Shown: positions 6,954 through 10,471 of the stretch, piece by piece
Position numbering within the stretch: the stretch's first letter is position 1
Layout of the letters: the number at the start of each line of letters is the position of its first letter
Assembly (NCBI GenBank): GCA_021203425.1
Contig: JAJQBF010000188.1
Coordinates: forward strand, 1 to 10,471
Source: Clostridiales bacterium
Lineage (GTDB): Bacteria; Bacillota; Clostridia; Lachnospirales; CAG-274
DNA: 10,471 nt
Reading direction: 5' to 3'
The notes under the pieces: generated by a model
Seen by the model: the letters and a program-made list of their open reading frames with translations, nothing else
Databases searched by the model: none
What the model was told of the DNA's origin: nothing
Program-made: the position numbers and the translations under genes

Positions 6954-8625
6954 TGTCCACCTCCTGAATTTTATCATCTGATAAAATCTTACCTTTTGTT
7001 ACTTTTAAAATTTTATCACTGCATGAAACCGCTGCCTCTTTATGTGAGACAAAAATACAGGTTTTATTTTCAAGCTTTGTCAAAGCTTTAAGAAGTTTTT
7101 CTTCTGTTTCACTGTCAAGAGCCGAAGTAGCCTCATCAAGAAGAAGTATGGGAGCATCGCTTAAAATCGCCCTTGCTATCGACAGCCTCTGAACCTGTCC
7201 TTCCGAAAGACCTAAACCTCTTTCCCCTATAACAGTATCAAGACCGTCTTTTAAGTCTTTTATAAAGTCATATATCTGTGCGGTTTCAGCCGCCTCTATT
7301 ATCCTTTTGTCGTCTGTTTCTTCATTAAAAAACCTTATGTTATCTCTAAGGCTCCCTGAGAGAATCATATTCCCCTGGGGAACATAGGCAAACAATTCTC
7401 TGAAACCGCCGTCAATTTTAACTCTTCCCTTTTTCGTTTTAAAATATAAACCGCCCTTTTCCGGCTCTATTATACCCAAAATAAGCTTTAACAGCGTACT
7501 CTTTCCTTCTCCCGAAGGACCTATAACAGTTGTCAGCTTGTTTTTTTCGATACTTCCGAAAGCAGAGTTAAAAATAAGCTCCTTTTCTCCGTAGCCGAAG
7601 GTTAAATTATCAATTTCTATTGATTTTATGTCTTCATATTTCACATTACAGGGGCTTAAAACCTCGTCTTCCATAGTTTCCAGCTCCATAATTCTTTCGG
7701 CGGAGGCTATCATAGAGTAATATGAGGGAATAAGGCTTGACATATTTTTCATAGGCGCCCTTACTTGGTCGATAACCTGTAAAAATGCCGTCAATGTACC
7801 GAAGGTTATACTTCCGGCAACAATTTTAAAAGCACCCCAAATTAAAGCCCCATAGTAACTTGCCGTAAAGAGAACGTAAACCCCTGTATTGGCAATATTG
7901 CCTACTGTGTTTCTCTTAAGCTTTATTTTATAGCTTTCAAGCTGCTTTTCCATAAGTCTTCCGCCTACAGGCAGAAAATTCGAAAACGACTTTATAACAA
8001 TTATATTTTCAAATATTTCCTGTATGAAAGATCTTATAACTCCGTCGGAAGTTTGAACAGCCTTATGAAGATATTTAAAATGCTTGGCATAAATTCTTCC
8101 GGCTATAAACAAAATTATACCCACGGCAATAACAGCAAGAGTAAATTTAGCGTATATATATATAAGTACTATAAAACCGGAAACTATCTGTGTGGCAATT
8201 GAAACCGCCACAGGCAGGAGATCCACAATACCGTTTATAACAACACTGATATCCGCCGACATTCTGTTTACGATTTCCCCTGTATGGTAAGAGGAAAGGC
8301 TTAAATATTTCTTTTTAAGGAGCTTGTTGAAAACCTCCTGTTTTATACTTATTTCAATTTTGCCCATAGCCCTGATGCGTATATTGCTGCCCAAAACATT
8401 CAAAAAAGCCTGAAGACCTATTATGCCGCAAAGCACTAAAGCCCATAAAGCTATACTTCCGCTGCTGTCTCCTGTTGCAATATCCAATATATTTTTAGAG
8501 GCAAGAGCCAAAAAAACATAACAAAGGGAAATAATTCCGCTTATACCGGCAACGCAGAGAACCCACAAAAGCTTTGTTTTTGAGTAGGAATATATCCACC
8601 CTAAAGCATTTTTACCTTTTTTCAT
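6946..8625 (-). CDS. ABC-type half-transporter, permease plus ATPase (probable peptide exporter)
   Basis: 559-aa half-transporter of the MsbA/peptide-export class. The membrane part (about 1-310) has hydrophobic runs near 19-41, 57-78, 135-157, 159-178 and 247-290. The ATPase part holds Walker A GPSGEGKST (369-377), the Q-loop PQGN (Gln417), the signature LSEGQ (473-477), Walker B ILLLDE (493-498) and the H-loop His528. It has no N-terminal C39 peptidase domain, so any peptide cargo would need another protease, and the S26-like neighbour is the natural candidate. The start follows the preceding gene's stop directly (TAA|ATG, 8628-8623), implying coupled translation. The cargo is not determined by sequence alone; lipid or drug export is possible, but the neighbours favour peptide. 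Confidence 0.93.
   Translation of the reverse strand: MKKGKNALGWIYSYSKTKLLWVLCVAGISGIISLCYVFLALASKNILDIATGDSSGSIALWALVLCGIIGLQAFLNVLGSNIRIRAMGKIEISIKQEVFNKLLKKKYLSLSSYHTGEIVNRMSADISVVINGIVDLLPVAVSIATQIVSGFIVLIYIYAKFTLAVIAVGIILFIAGRIYAKHFKYLHKAVQTSDGVIRSFIQEIFENIIVIKSFSNFLPVGGRLMEKQLESYKIKLKRNTVGNIANTGVYVLFTASYYGALIWGAFKIVAGSITFGTLTAFLQVIDQVRAPMKNMSSLIPSYYSMIASAERIMELETMEDEVLSPCNVKYEDIKSIEIDNLTFGYGEKELIFNSAFGSIEKNKLTTVIGPSGEGKSTLLKLILGIIEPEKGGLYFKTKKGRVKIDGGFRELFAYVPQGNMILSGSLRDNIRFFNEETDDKRIIEAAETAQIYDFIKDLKDGLDTVIGERGLGLSEGQVQRLSIARAILSDAPILLLDEATSALDSETEEKLLKALTKLENKTCIFVSHKEAAVSCSDKILKVTKGKILSDDKIQEVDNV
6960..6965 (-). promoter_or_regulatory. Shine-Dalgarno fixing the HPrK-like start
   Basis: AGGAGG followed by six bases and ATG (6953-6951). 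It lies in the last codons of the transporter gene and shows that the in-frame ATG at 6977 is not the likely start. Confidence 0.85.
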
Positions 8626-9108
8626 TTAAACCTTGTCCTTATTTTTGATTTTGCTGATTTTTACGGCAATACGGCATATGTAGGGTCTGACCGGCATCAA
8701 AATATGCCACAGTCTTACATAAATTTTATAAAGTCTGTTGTTTACGTCAAATTTATGACCCTTTCTGTCAAAGCCTTTTACAACCGCAATAACGGTATCG
8801 GCGGAGACACCCTTTTCAATTTGCTTTTGAGCGTCTCCGACAATATCGTATGAATTTTTTTCTTTATTAACCTTTATGATTCTATGGAGAACATAGCTTC
8901 CGTCAGGACGGACGTAAAGAGGAATGTCAAATTTCTTAAGATTTTCCTTGTCTGCCTTTGTCAAAACAACACTGTCTCTCAGGCTGTAAAGAAGAGGATA
9001 CATAGAAAAACCCCTTATTGCAAAATTAACGTCTGTTCCGTTTTCAACACACTCCTCAATTATGGGAGAAATCTCACTCATTTGGGAGCTGATAACACCT
9101 TTTTCCAT
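8626..9108 (-). CDS. S24/S26-family signal-peptidase-like protein with a Ser-His pair
   Basis: 160-aa protein with the S24/S26 nucleophile motif IRGFSMYPLL (31-40, Ser35). The second catalytic position is His75 in YVLHRI, as in the SipW/ER-type signal peptidases, rather than the Lys used by bacterial LepB. VGDAQ (90-94, Asp92) fits the third conserved block. There is no N-terminal membrane anchor; instead a hydrophobic/basic segment near 126-154 (LYKIYVRLWHILMPVRPY) could be an amphipathic or membrane-associated tail, and the end is strongly basic. Gene order with PqqD, kinase and exporter suggests it trims a precursor peptide. The start ATG 9106-9108 has a weak GGTGA four bases upstream. Alternatively it could be a soluble regulator of the LexA/S24 type, but no DNA-binding domain is visible. 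Confidence 0.83.
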   Translation of the reverse strand: MEKGVISSQMSEISPIIEECVENGTDVNFAIRGFSMYPLLYSLRDSVVLTKADKENLKKFDIPLYVRPDGSYVLHRIIKVNKEKNSYDIVGDAQKQIEKGVSADTVIAVVKGFDRKGHKFDVNNRLYKIYVRLWHILMPVRPYICRIAVKISKIKNKDKV

Positions 9109-9136
9109 AAAATCACCATTTACATCGTTTAATTTA

Positions 9137-9280
9137 TTAATCGTCAGATTCTAAATCCCTCATAAGCTCATATACAGAGTCAAAGCCTCGGCTTAAGCCT
9201 ATGCCTTTACTCACATTTTCAATAGCTTTGACGGTTTCTTCATTTGGTACATAATAATCGGTTCCAAAAAGTTCTGACAT
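9137..9280 (-). CDS. Small 47-aa ORF similar to the C-terminal half of RelB/DinJ antitoxins
   Basis: The frame starts at ATG 9278-9280, three bases after the GH105 stop, and ends with TAA at 9137-9139. The peptide begins MSELFGTDYYVPNEETVKAI and continues through GLSRGFDSVYELM to an acidic DLESDD end. The NEET..AIE and GFDSVYELM..L pattern matches the toxin-binding tail of RelB/DinJ antitoxins, whose N-terminal ribbon-helix-helix domain is missing. No toxin gene of RelE or YafQ type lies beside it. The nearest AAGGAA is too far for good spacing, so translation may depend on coupling to GH105 termination. Alternatives: a remnant of a broken toxin-antitoxin gene, a free-standing short antitoxin, or the missing peptide substrate of the downstream cluster. 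Evidence is protein-like composition and similarity from memory, not a search. Confidence 0.5.
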   Translation of the reverse strand: MSELFGTDYYVPNEETVKAIENVSKGIGLSRGFDSVYELMRDLESDD

Positions 9281-9283
9281 AGC

Positions 9284-10414
9284 TCATTTATTAAGTTCCT
9301 TATGTAAAATTTCAGTATAGGCAAGAATAAGCGGAGCAACGCCCTTTGCCTCATTTTTAACAACAGGCTCGCTCATATAATATTCATAAGAACCGTCTCT
9401 GTATGAATTTCCGCCAAGTCCTGCAACAAGACAGATTCCGTCAAGCTGAAGTTCGCCGTTTTCTTCTGAAAGATATTTGTCACAGATACCGTTGAAAGCC
9501 TTTTCGCCGTATTTAAAGTAGCTTTCGGGAAGTATGCCGAGTCTTACGGACTTCATAATAGCGAAAGCAAGAATAGCAGAACCGCTTGTTTCGAGATAAT
9601 TCTTTTCTCTGCCGCCCTGATCTGCAACCTGATACCACATACCGCTTTCGTCCTGATATTTAATAAGAGCGTCTACATATTCAACATAGATAGCCTTAAG
9701 CTTATCTCTGTCTTCTGCCAGTTTATCAGGCATAATATCAATTGTATCAACAAGAGCCATAGCATACCAACCCAAAGCTCTCAGCCAGAAGTTAGCGGAA
9801 AGACCTGTTTCCTTGTCAGCCCAATACATTTCTCTGCTTTCGTCATAGCCGTGATAGTAAAGACCTGTTTTGGGATCTCTCATAATTCTGTGAACATTTT
9901 CAAACTGTTTTACGCTGTCTGCACAGTTCTTACAGTCGTTATACATAACCTCATATTCCATATAGAAGGGCTGACCCATATACATACCGTCAAGCCAAAC
10001 CTGCCAAGGATAAATCTTCTTGTGCCAGAAGTTGCCTTCCTTTGTTCTGGGCTGTTTCTGAACCTGACCGTAGATAGTGTCGATAGCCTTGCGGTATTTC
10101 TCCTTGCCTGTAAGCTCATAGAGGTCGAAAAGTGTTTTGCCTGCGTTTACATTGTCAATATTATATTCCTCGGGCTTATAAGACTTTATTGAGCCGTCTT
10201 CCTGAACAAAATAATCAATGAAGTTGTCTGCAAAGTCAAGATATTTCTGTTCCTTTGTGATGTGATAAAGCTCAATAAGGGCTTTAATCATACAGCCGTC
10301 GATATAGTTCCACTTAGACGGCTTTCCGCTTCTGATCTGTTCAATATTCCAGATAGGCGCCTGCGGTGTCGATTTTTCAATAAGTTCATTAATATACCTG
10401 TCAAGTATTTCCAT
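9284..10414 (-). CDS. GH105 unsaturated rhamnogalacturonyl hydrolase (YteR-like)
   Basis: Cytoplasmic glycoside hydrolase (376 aa; YteR of Bacillus is 373) that removes the unsaturated galacturonyl group from pectin-derived oligosaccharides left by pectate/rhamnogalacturonan lyases. No signal peptide is present, as expected for intracellular processing. The (alpha/alpha)6-barrel family signatures are visible: SKWNYIDG (33-40), NIDNVNAGK (Asp87), the PWQVWLDGMYMGQPF stretch with the catalytic Asp142, YYHGYDES (His188), ANFWLRALGWYAMALVD, the ETSGSAILAFAI segment, and EYYMSEPVVKNEAKGVAPL near the end. The Asp87/Asp142/His188 spacing is one less than the published YteR numbering (Asp88, Asp143, His189). 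The start is ATG 10412-10414 with AGGGGG at 10422-10427 seven bases upstream. The stop is TGA. It is a carbohydrate gene next to an unrelated peptide cluster; only the small ORF stands between. Confidence 0.94.
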   Translation of the reverse strand: MEILDRYINELIEKSTPQAPIWNIEQIRSGKPSKWNYIDGCMIKALIELYHITKEQKYLDFADNFIDYFVQEDGSIKSYKPEEYNIDNVNAGKTLFDLYELTGKEKYRKAIDTIYGQVQKQPRTKEGNFWHKKIYPWQVWLDGMYMGQPFYMEYEVMYNDCKNCADSVKQFENVHRIMRDPKTGLYYHGYDESREMYWADKETGLSANFWLRALGWYAMALVDTIDIMPDKLAEDRDKLKAIYVEYVDALIKYQDESGMWYQVADQGGREKNYLETSGSAILAFAIMKSVRLGILPESYFKYGEKAFNGICDKYLSEENGELQLDGICLVAGLGGNSYRDGSYEYYMSEPVVKNEAKGVAPLILAYTEILHKELNK

Positions 10415-10446
10415 AAAAGTACCCCCTGTAGATTTTTTTACTGCTG

Positions 10447-10469
10447 TTTATAATGCAATTCATATGCAT
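10447..10469 (-). promoter_or_regulatory. Possible -10 box and adjoining dyad upstream of the GH105 gene
   Basis: On the minus strand TATAAA (10452-10447) stands about 30 bases before the GH105 start. Directly upstream is a dyad, ATGCA-N7-TGCAT, spanning 10453-10469, which would occupy the spacer between -10 and -35. That is a common place for an operator. The -35 element would lie beyond the window, so this cannot be confirmed. Confidence 0.3.
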
Positions 10470-10471
10470 AC

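Noticed and set aside
6954..6977. Longer start of the HPrK-like gene at 6977
   Set aside because: The strong AGGAGG would then be inside the gene; the later ATG at 6953 has ideal spacing and begins directly at a conserved-looking domain.

Overview
The window looks like a chromosomal segment from a low-to-mid GC member of the Bacillota, most likely an anaerobic Clostridia of gut or plant-degrading type. Supporting signs are strong AGGAGG-type Shine-Dalgarno sites, a TTG start, tight gene packing, a miaA followed by a 'methionine gamma-lyase family / aluminium resistance' gene as in Bacillota, a Clostridia-type PD-(D/E)XK (Rpn-like) gene, and a cytoplasmic GH105 pectin-fragment hydrolase. Species cannot be named from the sequence.

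Layout. On the + strand (about 58-2372) a promoter candidate leads into an unrecognised 163-aa gene and then a CstA-family transporter. The CstA reading frame meets a TGA at 2271-2273 but stays open in the same frame to 2372, encoding one more hydrophobic helix. A terminator hairpin at 2390-2428 separates this unit from a long minus-strand block and can serve both sides. Read in its own direction (from 10414 down to 2442), that block has GH105 hydrolase, a 47-aa RelB/DinJ-tail-like small ORF, an S24/S26 peptidase, an ABC exporter, an HPr-kinase-like protein, a PqqD-like protein, an Rpn-like nuclease, miaA, a frameshifted PLP-enzyme gene and a flavin split-barrel protein. Most neighbours in the block are spaced by fewer than 70 bases, and several overlap.

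The most interesting part is 5968-9108: S26-like peptidase, ABC half-transporter with no C39 domain, HPrK-like P-loop kinase and PqqD-like peptide chaperone. They are joined by stop/start overlaps (TAA|ATG, an 8-base overlap, ATGA). This is the accessory set of a ribosomal-peptide (RiPP) or lasso-peptide-like pathway (leader binding, phosphorylation, proteolysis, export), but no cyclase, radical SAM enzyme or obvious precursor is present. The kinase and PqqD parts resemble those of paeninodin-type lasso clusters; the peptidase and the missing cyclase do not. The small ORF just upstream is either a RelB/DinJ remnant or, less likely, the substrate.

minus-strand miaA, the PLP enzyme and the split-barrel protein (2442-5073) form a housekeeping unit: tRNA i6A37 synthesis plus two metabolic genes. 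Two neighbouring genes carry disruptions (the cstA TGA and a one-base excess in a C6 run at 3416-3421). These could be real decay or consensus errors. TGA ends the GH105 and HPrK-like genes normally, so the code is standard.
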